Below the pieces are notes generated by a model. That model did no database searches and was not told the DNA's origin. It was given only the letters and a program-made list of their open reading frames with translations. This document shows, one piece after another, positions 9,049-18,621 of a stretch of DNA of 64,000 bases. This DNA is from Renibacterium sp043789415 (GTDB taxonomy: Bacteria > Actinomycetota > Actinomycetes > Actinomycetales > Micrococcaceae), in the NCBI RefSeq assembly GCF_043789415.1, contig NZ_JBDLLW010000003.1, positions 124,001-188,000 on the forward strand, in the 5' to 3' direction. Made by a program: the position numbers and the translations under genes. Each line of letters opens with the position of its first letter. Position 1 is the first letter of the stretch.

Positions 9049-9086
9049 TCCCTCACCCTACCAAGGGGCCCGAGCCACGATTGGGG

Positions 9087-9545
9087 CTAGCCCTCCAAAG
9101 GCATTAAGAGCCGCGCCCCGGAACCGTCCTTTCCGAGCTTATCCGCGGGATTGAGCAAGCGGCACCGACTCATCGATAAGCAGCCGCAGCCGATGCAGCC
9201 CGCCAGTTCGCTCTCCAGACGTTCGATTTCCTGACGCCGAGCTTCAAGATGCGATCTCCAGTGCCGTGAGATACGGTCCCAATCCCTTTTCTTAGGCACA
9301 CGATCCCTCGGCAGCTCGGCGAAGAGCTCTGCCACTTCGGCCAACGGAATGCCCAGACGTTTGGCTACCAGCAGCAGAGAGATCCGACGCAACATATGAC
9401 GCGGGTAGCGACGCTGATTTCCAGAAGTCCGCTCGGCGAAGATCAGCCCTTGGTTCTCGTAGAAATGCAGCGCAGAGACCGAGACCCCGGTGCGCCGGGA
9501 GACCTCACCGACGGTCAGCAGATCCTCTGGCCCTAAAGGCATCAT
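9087..9545 (-). CDS. soxR: Redox-sensitive MerR-family activator SoxR
   Basis: The 152-residue protein has a MerR winged helix at the N-terminus (LTVGEVSRRTGVSVSALHFYENQGLI), a dimerisation helix, and the four-cysteine [2Fe-2S] motif CIGCGCLSMSRC near residue 117. That spacing (C-x2-C-x-C-x5-C) identifies SoxR, which activates target promoters when its cluster is oxidised by redox-cycling compounds. In actinobacteria SoxR usually controls exporters and reductases; here an SDR lies on one side and two MFS exporters on the other. Both ATG codons at the start are possible. Confidence 0.93.
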   Translation of the reverse strand: MMPLGPEDLLTVGEVSRRTGVSVSALHFYENQGLIFAERTSGNQRRYPRHMLRRISLLLVAKRLGIPLAEVAELFAELPRDRVPKKRDWDRISRHWRSHLEARRQEIERLESELAGCIGCGCLSMSRCRLLNPADKLGKDGSGARLLMPLEG

Positions 9546-9646
9546 GACCCTCCTTCGACCTCAACTTTACTCGAGGTTTCCAGCTCGCGTCGGAGGTCAG
9601 AACAGGTGTGAGGCTCCCGACTCCAGTGCTCTGGTCGATAACCTTT

Positions 9647-10831
9647 TCAGGGCGCCGTCACCACCTTGAGTTCGGGATCGGCGGCTTTGGTCTTCTTCTG
9701 GACCAGGGTGGCGGTGAGCAGGAGCAGCAGAGCGATGGCAGCGAGCGCTGCACCGACCAAGCTGGGTGAGCTGACTCCGAAACCCGCGGCGATAGTAAGA
9801 CCACCCAGATAGGCACCGATGGCATTGCCCAGGTTGAAAGCTGAAATATTCACTCCGGAAGCCAGAGTCGGGGCTTCATGGGCGAAGTTCAGCACCCGGA
9901 TCTGCATCCCCGGCACAGCCGCGAAACCGACGGTACCCAGCAGGAACAGCACGATGACAGCGGTCCAGGGCAAGTGCAAGGCCGGACTGAAGACCAGCAG
10001 AATCAAGGTCAGAGAAGCCAGCAAGATGAAAAGGGTCTTACTGAGCGCCCGATCGGCCGCTCGACCACCCAGGATGTTCCCGACGAAGAGGCCCAGGCCG
10101 AAGACGACCAGCATCCACGGAATCGCCCCTTCAGGGAAGCCCGCGATATCGGTCAGCATCGGGGCGATGTAGGTGAAGGTACCGAACATCGCCCCGAACC
10201 CGAAGACAGTGATCAAAATCGAGAACCACACCTGAGGATTCCTGAATGCCCTGATCTCATCGCGGAGTTTGCTCGTCCGGCTGGTCTCCACGTTCTTTAC
10301 CAGGAGACCGATACCGAACAGTGCGATCACACCGATCACCGTGATGCACCAGAAAGTCGATCTCCAACCGAAGCTCTGCCCGATGAAGGTACCAAAGGGC
10401 ACACCCAGCACATTTGCGGTGGTCAATCCCGCGAACATCAGCGAGACGGCTGCCGCCTTCCGATGAGGCGGCACCATGGTCGCCGCGAGCACCGCACCGA
10501 CTCCGAAGAATGCACCATGGCAGAGCGCTGCGATCACCCGCCCGATGAACATCACTGTGTAGCTGTCCGCGATCGCCGAGACGAAGTTCCCTACGATGAA
10601 CAGGCCCATGAGAAGCATCAGTACATGCTTAGGCTTCCGGCCGCTGGCCAATGCGGTAATGAAGACTCCCCCGATGGCCACGCTGATCGCATATCCAGAG
10701 ACCAGATGGCCCGCGGTTGGAATGTCGACGCCGAAATCTTCGGCCACCTGGGGAAGTAATCCCAGAATGACGAATTCAGTCAGACCTATGCCGAACGATC
10801 CAATGGTGAGTGCCAGAAGCCCTATAGGCAT
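9647..10831 (-). CDS. MFS transporter, 12-TM drug/arabinose exporter type
   Basis: The 394-residue protein has about 12 hydrophobic helices and the opening IGSFGIGLTEFVILGLLPQVA typical of the DHA1/AraJ-like MFS group. A positively charged loop (ASGRKPKHVL) follows helix 2. Members export drugs, sugars or purines. It lies 17 bp downstream of a second MFS gene behind the ribosome site GGAGAAATC, so the two are probably cotranscribed. Confidence 0.88.
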   Translation of the reverse strand: MPIGLLALTIGSFGIGLTEFVILGLLPQVAEDFGVDIPTAGHLVSGYAISVAIGGVFITALASGRKPKHVLMLLMGLFIVGNFVSAIADSYTVMFIGRVIAALCHGAFFGVGAVLAATMVPPHRKAAAVSLMFAGLTTANVLGVPFGTFIGQSFGWRSTFWCITVIGVIALFGIGLLVKNVETSRTSKLRDEIRAFRNPQVWFSILITVFGFGAMFGTFTYIAPMLTDIAGFPEGAIPWMLVVFGLGLFVGNILGGRAADRALSKTLFILLASLTLILLVFSPALHLPWTAVIVLFLLGTVGFAAVPGMQIRVLNFAHEAPTLASGVNISAFNLGNAIGAYLGGLTIAAGFGVSSPSLVGAALAAIALLLLLTATLVQKKTKAADPELKVVTAP

Positions 10832-10848
10832 GATTTCTCCATGAGTTT

Positions 10849-12297
10849 TTAGAGTTGAGCGGTTTTTGGTTTCCGCAGGAACAGGCCGATCAGAAGTGCG
10901 GTGGCGATGCAGAGCAGGGCATTGATCCCGATGGCGCTGAGCACGCCGCTGAGCACATTGTCAGCGGTGTGACTGCCGTGCACTGCAACAGCAGCGGTGA
11001 TAATGGTGCTCATCACCGGGATGCCCATCGTAATGCCGACCTGCTGACTCATCGTGGTCAGTCCGGTGGCCAGCCCCTGCTCTTCGTTCGGCAGCCCGGT
11101 GGTCGCAGTGACCATGAACCCGACAATGGCAGCCAGGTTGGCGACTCCGCCGATGAAGGTCGAGATCAAAATGATAACGATCGAGGAAGGATTCGTGCCG
11201 ATCAACAATAAAGACGCCGTTGCCGCCGCCTGCACGGTCATCCCCACGATGATGGTGTTCTTACTGCCGATCTTTCCGATGATCCGGGGCGCCAGGATAC
11301 CTCCGAGCACGGTGCCGAGGCCCAGTACGGCGAAGGACAGGCCAGCGCCGAGCGGGGTGTAGCCCAGAACTTCCTGCAGATAGAGGGTGAGCACGAACAC
11401 CAGGGAGGTCTCAGTCGCGAACGCCAGCAGGCCGGCAATATTGCCCCAGCTGATGTTGTTCCGCTTCAGGATGATCACCGGCACCAGGGCGTTAGTGGTT
11501 CGTCGTTCGATGAAATAGAAAACCAGCAACAGCACCGCACCGGCCGCCAGCGGGCCCCAGGCGTAGAAATCGCCCCAACCGCTGGCACCCGCGGTGGTGA
11601 GCCCGAAGACCAGCAGCAGCAATGCCAGGGTGACGGTGATTGCGCCCGGCAGGTCAAGTTTGGTGCCGGTCTTCTTGGCGGCTTCGGTGAGTGCCTTGGG
11701 CGCGAAGATGATCACGAACAGTGCCACCGGGACATTGATGAAGAAAGCCCAGCGCCAGCTCAGCAGATCGGTCAGCAGGCCGCCGAGGATGGCTCCCGCG
11801 GTGAATCCCGCTGCCATCAGGGAACCGTTGAGACCGAGCGCCTTATCCCGCAGCTTGCCCTCCGGGAAGGAGGTGGTGAGAAGCGAAAGGGCTGCCGGTG
11901 TGACGGCGGCAGTGGCTAGACCTTGGGCGATCCTGGCAATCAGTAGGGTTACCGGTTCGGTGGCCAGCCCACCTGCCAGGGAACCTACTCCCAGCAGCAC
12001 CATTCCCGAGATGAACAGCCGCTTACGTCCGAAGATGTCGGCTACTCGGCCGAAGAAGAGCGTGAACCCCGCTGCGCAGAGCGCGAAGGCCGTGGCGATC
12101 CACTGCAGGTGTTCCAGCGAGAATCCCACCTCGGCTCCGATCCGCGGCAAGGCCACGTTCAAAATCGAGAAGTCCACCGCGAGGGTGAAACTCGCGGTGA
12201 GCAGCAAGATCAGGATAAGCCGCTGCTTGCCGGACATCCTGCTGGATTCTGCTGCAGCAGGGGCATCTAGTCTCGAGGAGACATCGTTTTGAGTCAT
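10849..12297 (-). CDS. MFS transporter, DHA2 (14-TM, EmrB/QacA-like) exporter
   Basis: The 482-residue protein shows DHA2 features: SFTLAVDFSILNVALPRIG in helix 1, the loop GRVADIFGRKRLF after helix 2, and about 14 hydrophobic segments. QacA/EmrB relatives expel toxic organic compounds using the proton gradient. It is divergent from an XRE regulator at 12437 and precedes a second exporter in the same operon. Export of the neighbouring accessory cluster's product is possible but not shown. Confidence 0.9.
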   Translation of the reverse strand: MTQNDVSSRLDAPAAAESSRMSGKQRLILILLLTASFTLAVDFSILNVALPRIGAEVGFSLEHLQWIATAFALCAAGFTLFFGRVADIFGRKRLFISGMVLLGVGSLAGGLATEPVTLLIARIAQGLATAAVTPAALSLLTTSFPEGKLRDKALGLNGSLMAAGFTAGAILGGLLTDLLSWRWAFFINVPVALFVIIFAPKALTEAAKKTGTKLDLPGAITVTLALLLLVFGLTTAGASGWGDFYAWGPLAAGAVLLLVFYFIERRTTNALVPVIILKRNNISWGNIAGLLAFATETSLVFVLTLYLQEVLGYTPLGAGLSFAVLGLGTVLGGILAPRIIGKIGSKNTIIVGMTVQAAATASLLLIGTNPSSIVIILISTFIGGVANLAAIVGFMVTATTGLPNEEQGLATGLTTMSQQVGITMGIPVMSTIITAAVAVHGSHTADNVLSGVLSAIGINALLCIATALLIGLFLRKPKTAQL

Positions 12298-12436
12298 GTC
12301 GGTCCCTTTACGTGTTGTGGGCTTGGATAAATCCTTGCTCTAACCGTCTCTCAACTCGCCTCAGTCATCCATGCCGAGCTGTGGGTAGCAATAAGAGTGC
12401 TAGGCTCAGGCCTCCCGGCTGGTGGATACTCAATAT
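12298..12436. promoter_or_regulatory. Divergent promoter region between MFS operon and XRE regulator
   Basis: About 139 bp lie between two outward-facing genes and must contain both promoters. Such MmyB-type regulators commonly bind this kind of gap. I see no convincing symmetric operator. Confidence 0.4.
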
Positions 12437-13279
12437 ATGGATGACACAAAAACTATGGGTACCTTTCTACGCAAGCGCCGTGCCTCGCTGACCCCTAAGG
12501 ACGTCGGTCTGGCTGAATACGGCAGCCGACGGGTTCCCGGTCTCCGGCGTGAAGAGGTGGCCATGATGGCGGGGGTCAGCGTGACCTACTACACCCGTCT
12601 CGAACAGGGTCAGCATCTGAACGCCTCCGATTCGGTGATCGATTCCCTGGCCAGGGCCCTGGCTCTGAGCGAAGTCGAACGGCAGCATCTGTACGACCTC
12701 GCCGGCACTAAGCGGAAGGGGATCTCCCGGCCCACCTCCAAGCCTGACTTCGCCAGGCCTGGAACCCTCAGGTTGATCGAGAGCATGACCGATGTCCCCG
12801 CGCTCTTGCTCGGTAAGCGCTCCGAGGTGCTGGCCTGGAACGAACTGGGACACGCTCTGGTGGGTAGCCATCTTGACTTCGCTGATCCCCAGGAACCGGC
12901 CAGCCGTCCAAACCTGACCCGGATGCTGTTCCTGGACCCCCGGACTCGCGACCTGTACCCCCAGTGGAGACTAGAGGCCAGCCGAGCGGTTGCCTCCTTG
13001 AGACTGTTGTCTGGCAGATTTTCCAATGACTCCCAGCTAGCGGCGCTCGTCGGGGAACTGACCCTGAAGAGCCCGGAGTTCGCGACCATGTGGTCGGAGC
13101 ATCCAGTGGACAATTGCATGTCTGGCATGAAGATCCTCAATCATCCTCGGTGCGGACAGCTGGAGCTGGACTATGAAGTCCTTTCGATGCCCGATGATTC
13201 GGGGCACCGGCTGCTCACCTATACCGCTGTTGCTGGGAGTTCATCGGAAACTGCACTCAAGGGGCTGCTTTCGGCCTAG
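12437..13279 (+). CDS. XRE-family regulator with MmyB-like ligand-binding domain
   Basis: Residues 1-80 hold a Cro/C1-type helix-turn-helix with the family signature RRVPGLRREEVAMMAGVSVT and YYTRLEQG. The remaining 200 residues form the MmyB-like PAS-type domain, recognisable from VLAWNELGHALVG and the LFLDPRTRDLYPQW block. Related regulators bind fatty acids and control adjacent oxidoreductase or transporter genes, so the divergent MFS pair is the likely target. ATG 12437 is preferred over GTG 12422. The last four bases overlap the end of the acyltransferase gene on the other strand. Confidence 0.87.
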   Translation: MDDTKTMGTFLRKRRASLTPKDVGLAEYGSRRVPGLRREEVAMMAGVSVTYYTRLEQGQHLNASDSVIDSLARALALSEVERQHLYDLAGTKRKGISRPTSKPDFARPGTLRLIESMTDVPALLLGKRSEVLAWNELGHALVGSHLDFADPQEPASRPNLTRMLFLDPRTRDLYPQWRLEASRAVASLRLLSGRFSNDSQLAALVGELTLKSPEFATMWSEHPVDNCMSGMKILNHPRCGQLELDYEVLSMPDDSGHRLLTYTAVAGSSSETALKGLLSA

Positions 13280-14448
13280 GAGACTTCCTCCTGAAGCTGC
13301 CTAACGGGTGCGGGAGTCGGCTTTGCGATGCTTCGCGGTCTAGCCCAGCGCCGCATCGCCGGCATCTCCACGAAGGTGTACAGCAACCAGCCACCGAGCA
13401 AGGTCAGCAGGAACAAGCCGATAATCGTCAGGATGGCCAGCCAAGTGGGATAGGTTCCATTGCCCATCGCGATCCTGGCGTAGAAGATCGTGACACCTTG
13501 GCAGAGGTAGAACCCGAAGCTGATATTGCCCAGGAACTGCATGGGCTTCGACGCCAGCACACCAAGCTTGCCATCGGCATCCCGCCCGGCCGCGACCACG
13601 ATCAGCAGTGCCAACGGAACCACCATGGCGGCCGTGAAGGAGAAGGTGAAGGGCACCCAGTAGGCCAGCAAGTAACCTCCCAGGCAGAGCAGCAAGGTGA
13701 CCGGCAGGTTCAGCCGGACCCTGACTCCTTGCATCACCAGGCGAGCCAGAATGCTACCGAGCACGAACTCAAAAAGCCGTGGGACCGGGAAGATATAGCC
13801 GAACCAGAACTGCAGGGTGGAGATTGGCGTCAGCGCCGATTTGGGTGAGTCGGAAATCACGAACTGAGTGATCAGCGCCACCGCGAGGATGCCAACCACC
13901 ATCAGCCCGGCCCAGAGCCAGAGCCGCTGGACCTTGATCTTCTTGACCAGCACGTAGAGCAGCGGGAAGAGCATGTAGAACAGCAATTCACTGCATAGCG
14001 TCCAGGACGGCGGATTGACCGCAACATAGATCGAACCGTCGGGAACGAAAGAGTTCAACAGGAAGAGATTACTCAGATACCCTGCCGGAGAGGTGATCGC
14101 AGCGGCGAAGAGCACCATTGCGACAATCCACATCACGATGTGGTTGGGGAAGATCTTTACCAACCTGCGGCGCCAGAACGCGGTGTTCTTCTCGCCGTCC
14201 TTATAGCTCCAGGCGATCACGAAGCCGGAGAGGATGAAGAAGAAGGAGACCCCCAGATAACCCGCCTTGCTGAAGATGGTCTCCAAGGCTCCTCCGAGTT
14301 GGGCATCGGCGAAGGGATTGATTGGGTTGTTCGGCGGTATGGGCGAATTGGAGAGCGTGATGTGGAAGAAGAACACGCTGAGTGCTGCGAAGAACCTCAG
14401 CCCGGTGAGGGTTGGCAGCTTAGCAAGACTGGGTGTGGCTGTGCTCAT
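13276..14448 (-). CDS. Acyltransferase family 3 (OafA/YrhL-like) membrane protein
   Basis: The 390-residue integral membrane protein has about ten hydrophobic segments. It begins with the family motif TGLRFFAALSVFFFHI, whose histidine is essential in characterised O-acetyltransferases. FSFFILSGFVIAWSY-type sequence and an arginine-rich loop (FWRRRLVKIFPNHI) follow. Such enzymes move acetyl or longer acyl groups to sugars of cell-surface polymers or antibiotics. Its start overlaps the stop of the FAD oxidase gene by 4 bp, so it is the last gene of the accessory operon and may decorate that pathway's product. Specificity is not predictable. Confidence 0.88.
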   Translation of the reverse strand: MSTATPSLAKLPTLTGLRFFAALSVFFFHITLSNSPIPPNNPINPFADAQLGGALETIFSKAGYLGVSFFFILSGFVIAWSYKDGEKNTAFWRRRLVKIFPNHIVMWIVAMVLFAAAITSPAGYLSNLFLLNSFVPDGSIYVAVNPPSWTLCSELLFYMLFPLLYVLVKKIKVQRLWLWAGLMVVGILAVALITQFVISDSPKSALTPISTLQFWFGYIFPVPRLFEFVLGSILARLVMQGVRVRLNLPVTLLLCLGGYLLAYWVPFTFSFTAAMVVPLALLIVVAAGRDADGKLGVLASKPMQFLGNISFGFYLCQGVTIFYARIAMGNGTYPTWLAILTIIGLFLLTLLGGWLLYTFVEMPAMRRWARPRSIAKPTPAPVRQLQEEVS

Positions 14449-16130
14449 TTCGATCCCCTTGCAGGTTCAATGGAGAGGGAGTGCCGGAAGAAGTTCCGCG
14501 GATCCCACTGCGCTTTGGTGTGCTGAAGGCGTGGATAGTTCCCCTTGTAATAGAGGGTTGACCACGGAGTCGACGACTTATTGTGCTTGGCATCGCGCAT
14601 ATCTTTGTCCGGGTAGTTGATGTAGCAGCCATCTGCTGCATCATTCGGCACCGGCACGCCGCCGGTCTGCGCGAACATGCCCTGAAAGGTCTCGCGTTCC
14701 CAGCCCTGGTAGTAGGCGTCGTCTTTTTCATCGGCCCAGAAGGTCTGCAGACACATCTTGAAGGCCGAACTGCGTTGTGCATTGGCGGTGGCATTCTCCG
14801 CAACGGCGTTGACCGCTCCGCCGAAGGAGAACAGCACCAGCATGGTGTCCGGATTGCTGAAGCCGGGCAGGGTCATCTGACGGTACAGCACATCGACTTG
14901 GGCGTCGCTGAAGGACCGCTTGAGGTAGGCGGATTTGTGGACGCCGCGAGAGGTAGGGTTGGTGATCGTCGGATTATTGGTACCCACCAGTTTGGTGGCT
15001 TGCAGCCAGGGCAGCTCTCGCGGTTCGGCCAGGCCTGGCATTGCGGGTAGCTCCCCCACCGGCTTGGTCAGGGATTCCGGGCTGAGCCCGGTGCCCGCCA
15101 GCAGCGCCCTGTTGTACTCGTCGACCACCTGACGCGCGTGGGGCACCGCAGCATCGATCTGGGTGAAGATGCCCAGACTGCCGTGCGCCTTGTGGCTGAC
15201 ATTGAACAAACTGCTCAGATGTGATTCCGGAGTACCCGGATTCTTGTGGGCTTCGTGCCAGGAACTGAAATTCTTGATGATCTTGCGGAACTTCTCCGGT
15301 GTGACGCCGTCCCAAGGGATCGCGTAGGTGGAGACCAGGACCTTTTCTGGCACCTTCGGCAGGAGTTCAGCGGGATCGCTGCCCTGTGCTCCGACTGACT
15401 TGAACCAGTATTTGGTCACCACACCGAAGTTGCCGCCGCCACCTCCGGTGTGCGCCCACCACAGGTCTTTGAGCGGCCCGGTGCTGTCTCGGGTGGCCAC
15501 TACGGCTTTTGCCGTGCCGCGCTGGTCGATAGTGACGACTTCGACGCCGTAGAGATGATCGACCACCAGGCCATAACTGCGGGAGAGCAAACCGTACCCA
15601 CCACCGGCGATGTGGCCGCCGACGCCGACGCTGTAGCAGATGCCGCCGGGAATGGTGACCCCCCAGTTGTTCGCCAGAGTCTCGTAGACATTGATCAGCC
15701 TGGCACCGGGTTCGACGGCGAAGGCCTTCATCTGCGGATCGAAGTAGATCCGGTTCAGCGGGGAGGTATCGAGGATGACCTCGATGGCGGGGTTGCAGAC
15801 GAAGTCCTCGAAGCAGTGGCCGCCTCCCCTGATCGAGACCCGCTTGTTCCGGTTGACCGCTTCCTGGACGGCGTTGACGGCGTCCTTGGTGTCGGTGATC
15901 AGCCGGACGTAATCGGGCGTCGCTTTGAAGCGCTGGTTGTTCCCGGTCCGCAGACCCTGAAACCGAGGATCCCCGGGCACCACTTTGGTGACCATCGAGC
16001 CCGTGGAAGGTCTCGGGATGCTGGTAGCGGGTTCTGCCTGAGCCGGGGTTGCCGTGGTCGCGGCGAGCAGTGCGGTGATTCCCCCGGTAGCCAGCAGCCC
16101 CCGGCGAGAGAAGTTATCAGAGCTAATCAT
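14445..16130 (-). CDS. Tat-exported FAD-linked oxidase, berberine-bridge enzyme type
   Basis: The 561-residue protein starts with a twin-arginine signal (FSRRGLLATGG, then a hydrophobic run and AQA near residue 32). It continues with an FAD_binding_4 domain and ends with a BBE element (NYPDKDMRD, QWDPRNFFRHSLSI). Two likely covalent flavin anchors are present: the His in RGGGHCFED and the Cys in GICYSVGVGGHIAGGGYG. Bicovalent members include oligosaccharide oxidases that turn sugar lactols into lactones and enzymes of alkaloid and antibiotic pathways. It lies 5 bp after the propeller gene. Its exported location contrasts with the unexported propeller and cupin proteins. Confidence 0.9.
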   Translation of the reverse strand: MISSDNFSRRGLLATGGITALLAATTATPAQAEPATSIPRPSTGSMVTKVVPGDPRFQGLRTGNNQRFKATPDYVRLITDTKDAVNAVQEAVNRNKRVSIRGGGHCFEDFVCNPAIEVILDTSPLNRIYFDPQMKAFAVEPGARLINVYETLANNWGVTIPGGICYSVGVGGHIAGGGYGLLSRSYGLVVDHLYGVEVVTIDQRGTAKAVVATRDSTGPLKDLWWAHTGGGGGNFGVVTKYWFKSVGAQGSDPAELLPKVPEKVLVSTYAIPWDGVTPEKFRKIIKNFSSWHEAHKNPGTPESHLSSLFNVSHKAHGSLGIFTQIDAAVPHARQVVDEYNRALLAGTGLSPESLTKPVGELPAMPGLAEPRELPWLQATKLVGTNNPTITNPTSRGVHKSAYLKRSFSDAQVDVLYRQMTLPGFSNPDTMLVLFSFGGAVNAVAENATANAQRSSAFKMCLQTFWADEKDDAYYQGWERETFQGMFAQTGGVPVPNDAADGCYINYPDKDMRDAKHNKSSTPWSTLYYKGNYPRLQHTKAQWDPRNFFRHSLSIEPARGSK

Positions 16131-16135
16131 CGTGG

Positions 16136-17371
16136 TTATCCCTCTCGTGTGAGATTGGGGTGAAGGGTGATTTTTGCCTTTGGCGCGACGAAGTAGTGTT
16201 CAACCGAGTAGGAGATGGTGGCGAAATCGGGTGTTCCGGTGCCGTCGAAATCCGCGCTCACGATCCGGGCGGTGGATTCCTCGGCGACCTTCCACTTGAG
16301 GAAGAGCCCGCGCTGCAGGTCAATGGCCTTGTAGTAGATGACTCCTTGCCAAGGATCGGGCCCGCGCAGGCCGATCAGGAACTCGTCATCGCCGTCGCCG
16401 TCGAAATCCCGGCACATCACCGAGTGGCCCGGGCCTTCACCGTTCTCGTTCGGATCGCCGTAGGTGTCGAGCAGGAATCTGGTCCAGCCGGGAGTCTCCT
16501 TATTCCGAACGTAGACCGCGACCTTATTGCCGTGGAAGGGTTCGATGGCGGCCACATAGGCGAGTGGATCGTCGCCGATTCTGCCGCCGTCGAGATCTCC
16601 GCTGCCTTTGAAGGTGGTCTGGGCGAACTGTCCCAGCTCCCCTTCTCCGATATGCTCCCAGGCCCATTGCTGGGTGGCTTCGTTCCAGTAGAGCCAGGTG
16701 ACGCCCTCATCCGAGGCCATCAGGATCGAGTCGAGGGATGAGCCGGGAATGACGCCTGGTTTTTTGGCCACGCCGTGGATCATCCTGAAATCGCTGTCGG
16801 AAATGGTCTCCTTCTGCCACTCCTGATCCGTCTCTGGGTCTTCCGGGGAGGTGAAGAGCACCACGGGGAGCACGGAGTGCACGCTTTCCACTGCGACGAT
16901 GGGGAATCCCATGATTTGCAAGCGATCGGTACGGGTGAAGTGCCCGATCCGCAAACGGTGCATGCCGGTGGCTCGGCCGACGTATCTGCGCTTCCATCGC
17001 TCACCGGCCTTGAGACCTTCCGGACCGGGGTTCTGCAGCCAGTCGATCTTGCCGCCTTCGGGATCGGCGTGATGAATGGTGCCGCCGGGGCCGTACAGCT
17101 GATAGCAGACGGCGAGATCGTCTCCGCCGACTCCGGTGATATTGCCGAAGTCCATTCCGACGGGCTCTTTGATCTTGTCGATGACGAGACGCTTTTCCCA
17201 GCTCGGGTTTTCATACCAGTAAATCTCGCCCACTTTGAGGCCATAGCCCACAAGGTCTGGGGTGCCGGTACCGGTCACATCCGGCGCCTCGAGCCAGTAG
17301 CCGTCTCGAAGATACTCGGTGACGGTGCTCTGAGCGAATTTCGGCAAGGTCAGGTGAGAGATATTGCTCAT
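16136..17371 (-). CDS. Aldos-2-ulose dehydratase-like beta-propeller protein
   Basis: The 411-residue protein has no signal peptide and consists of FG-GAP/VCBS-like blades with Asp-rich turns such as DFDGDGDDEFLIG and DFDGTGTPDFATISYS. Beyond the generic repeats it matches what I recall of the propeller domain of fungal aldos-2-ulose dehydratase: DGYWLEAPD, IIGYGL-like DLVGYGLKVG, GMHRLRIGHFTRTDRLQ, PIVAVES, EPFHGNKVAVYV and ATISYSV all occur in the same order. In the fungal enzyme this domain removes water from 1,5-anhydrofructose or glucosone. The cupin part of that enzyme is missing here but seems to be encoded at 18692-19393. Function as a sugar dehydratase is an inference from similarity. 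Confidence 0.72.
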   Translation of the reverse strand: MSNISHLTLPKFAQSTVTEYLRDGYWLEAPDVTGTGTPDLVGYGLKVGEIYWYENPSWEKRLVIDKIKEPVGMDFGNITGVGGDDLAVCYQLYGPGGTIHHADPEGGKIDWLQNPGPEGLKAGERWKRRYVGRATGMHRLRIGHFTRTDRLQIMGFPIVAVESVHSVLPVVLFTSPEDPETDQEWQKETISDSDFRMIHGVAKKPGVIPGSSLDSILMASDEGVTWLYWNEATQQWAWEHIGEGELGQFAQTTFKGSGDLDGGRIGDDPLAYVAAIEPFHGNKVAVYVRNKETPGWTRFLLDTYGDPNENGEGPGHSVMCRDFDGDGDDEFLIGLRGPDPWQGVIYYKAIDLQRGLFLKWKVAEESTARIVSADFDGTGTPDFATISYSVEHYFVAPKAKITLHPNLTREG

Positions 17372-17402
17372 CGTGTGGTTCTTCCAATCCTTGAGGGGAT
17401 GA

Positions 17403-18578
17403 CTAAATGACGGAATCAGCGAGCAGTGGCTCGTGCGCTCCGGGAACGAAGGGCCGGGTTGCCGGGCCTAGAGCATAGAAATGGGCAATGGCTTCGACGC
17501 TGCGGCGAGCCGCCATCCCGTCACCGTAGGGGTTGAGCGCCGAGGCCATCGCCAAATAAGCCTCCGGGTCGTCCAGCAGGGCGCACACCGCGTTGTGGAT
17601 CAGGGTGCGTTCCCGCCCCACCAAAGCGGAGCTGCCGGTGAGCAGGGATTCGCTTCGCTCTGATCTATCGCGAAGCACCAGCGTAGGTTTGCCCAAGGCC
17701 GGGCCTTCTTCTTCAGCCCCGCTGCTATCCGAGAGCAGGATGTCAGCGTGCTGCAGGAGCTGGCAGAACTCGAGATACGGCAGCGGCTCCACCAGGCTGA
17801 TATTCGGCACGTGTCGAAGGATCGGGCCCAGCACATCACGCACCTTCGGGTTCAGGTGCAGAGGGACCACGATATGGATATCGTTGCGCTCCGCCAGGGA
17901 AGCCAGAGCATGGGCGATCTCGACCATGGGCTGGCCATGACTCTCACGACGGTGCGTAGTCGCCACGATGACCCGTCGTGAGTCACTGGCCAGATTTTGC
18001 AGCCGAGGATCGCTGTATTCGGTTTTTACGCTGGTGCCCCACCTCAGGGCATCGACGATGGTGTTCCCGGTGACCACGATGGTGTTTTCCGGAATGCCTT
18101 CGCGGATCAGATTTGCTGCGTTGCTCGGTGTGGGGGCCAAGTGAAGCGCCGCGATCTGGCCGACCAACTTACGATTGGCCTCCTCAGGGAAGGGAGAAGC
18201 CAGGGAACCGCTGCGCAAGCCGGCTTCCACGTGTATTACCGGAACCTGCGCCTGTGCTCCCGCTATCGCCCCGGCGAGAGTTGTCGCGGTGTCGCCGTGG
18301 ACTAAGAGCCCGTCAAGGCCTGCGAGGTGATTTCCTACTTCCAGACGTTCCAGAATTCGGTGGGTGATACCCGTTAGCGTCTGGCCCGGAGTCATCACGG
18401 CGAGGTCGACGTCGGGGGTAATGCCAAATTCCCCCATGGTCTGATCGAGCATCTCCCGGTGCTGCCCAGTGGAAATAAGACGCAGTTCAAACCGGGGGTC
18501 CATCTCCATCTCGCGGATGATGGGGGCAAACTTTATTGCTTCCGGCCGAGTGCCGAAAATAATGCCTATTTTTTTCAC
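17403..18578 (-). CDS. wecB: UDP-N-acetylglucosamine 2-epimerase, non-hydrolysing
   Basis: The 391-residue GT-B-fold enzyme equilibrates UDP-GlcNAc and UDP-ManNAc. Family motifs are GTRPEAIKFAPII at the start, GDTATTLAGA, HVEAGLRSG, FPEEANRKL and a late SDSSGAEEEGPALGKP block. Two usual residues differ: the HRREN motif reads HRRES and the SDSGG motif reads SDSSG, which may mean altered substrate or kinetics. Translation starts at GTG 18578 behind AAGGA. It sits between the cupin and propeller genes, 31 bp before the latter, suggesting that a nucleotide sugar is used in the same pathway, or a surface polymer is made. Confidence 0.9.
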   Translation of the reverse strand: MKKIGIIFGTRPEAIKFAPIIREMEMDPRFELRLISTGQHREMLDQTMGEFGITPDVDLAVMTPGQTLTGITHRILERLEVGNHLAGLDGLLVHGDTATTLAGAIAGAQAQVPVIHVEAGLRSGSLASPFPEEANRKLVGQIAALHLAPTPSNAANLIREGIPENTIVVTGNTIVDALRWGTSVKTEYSDPRLQNLASDSRRVIVATTHRRESHGQPMVEIAHALASLAERNDIHIVVPLHLNPKVRDVLGPILRHVPNISLVEPLPYLEFCQLLQHADILLSDSSGAEEEGPALGKPTLVLRDRSERSESLLTGSSALVGRERTLIHNAVCALLDDPEAYLAMASALNPYGDGMAARRSVEAIAHFYALGPATRPFVPGAHEPLLADSVI

Positions 18579-18621
18579 TGATTCATCCTTCCTAAGGAGA
18601 GTTTTCAGGTGTATCGCGCAT

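Noticed and set aside
16136..17371. Calling the propeller a generic secreted VCBS-repeat protein
   Set aside because: It has no signal peptide, and the ordered blocks outside the repeats match a specific dehydratase family better.
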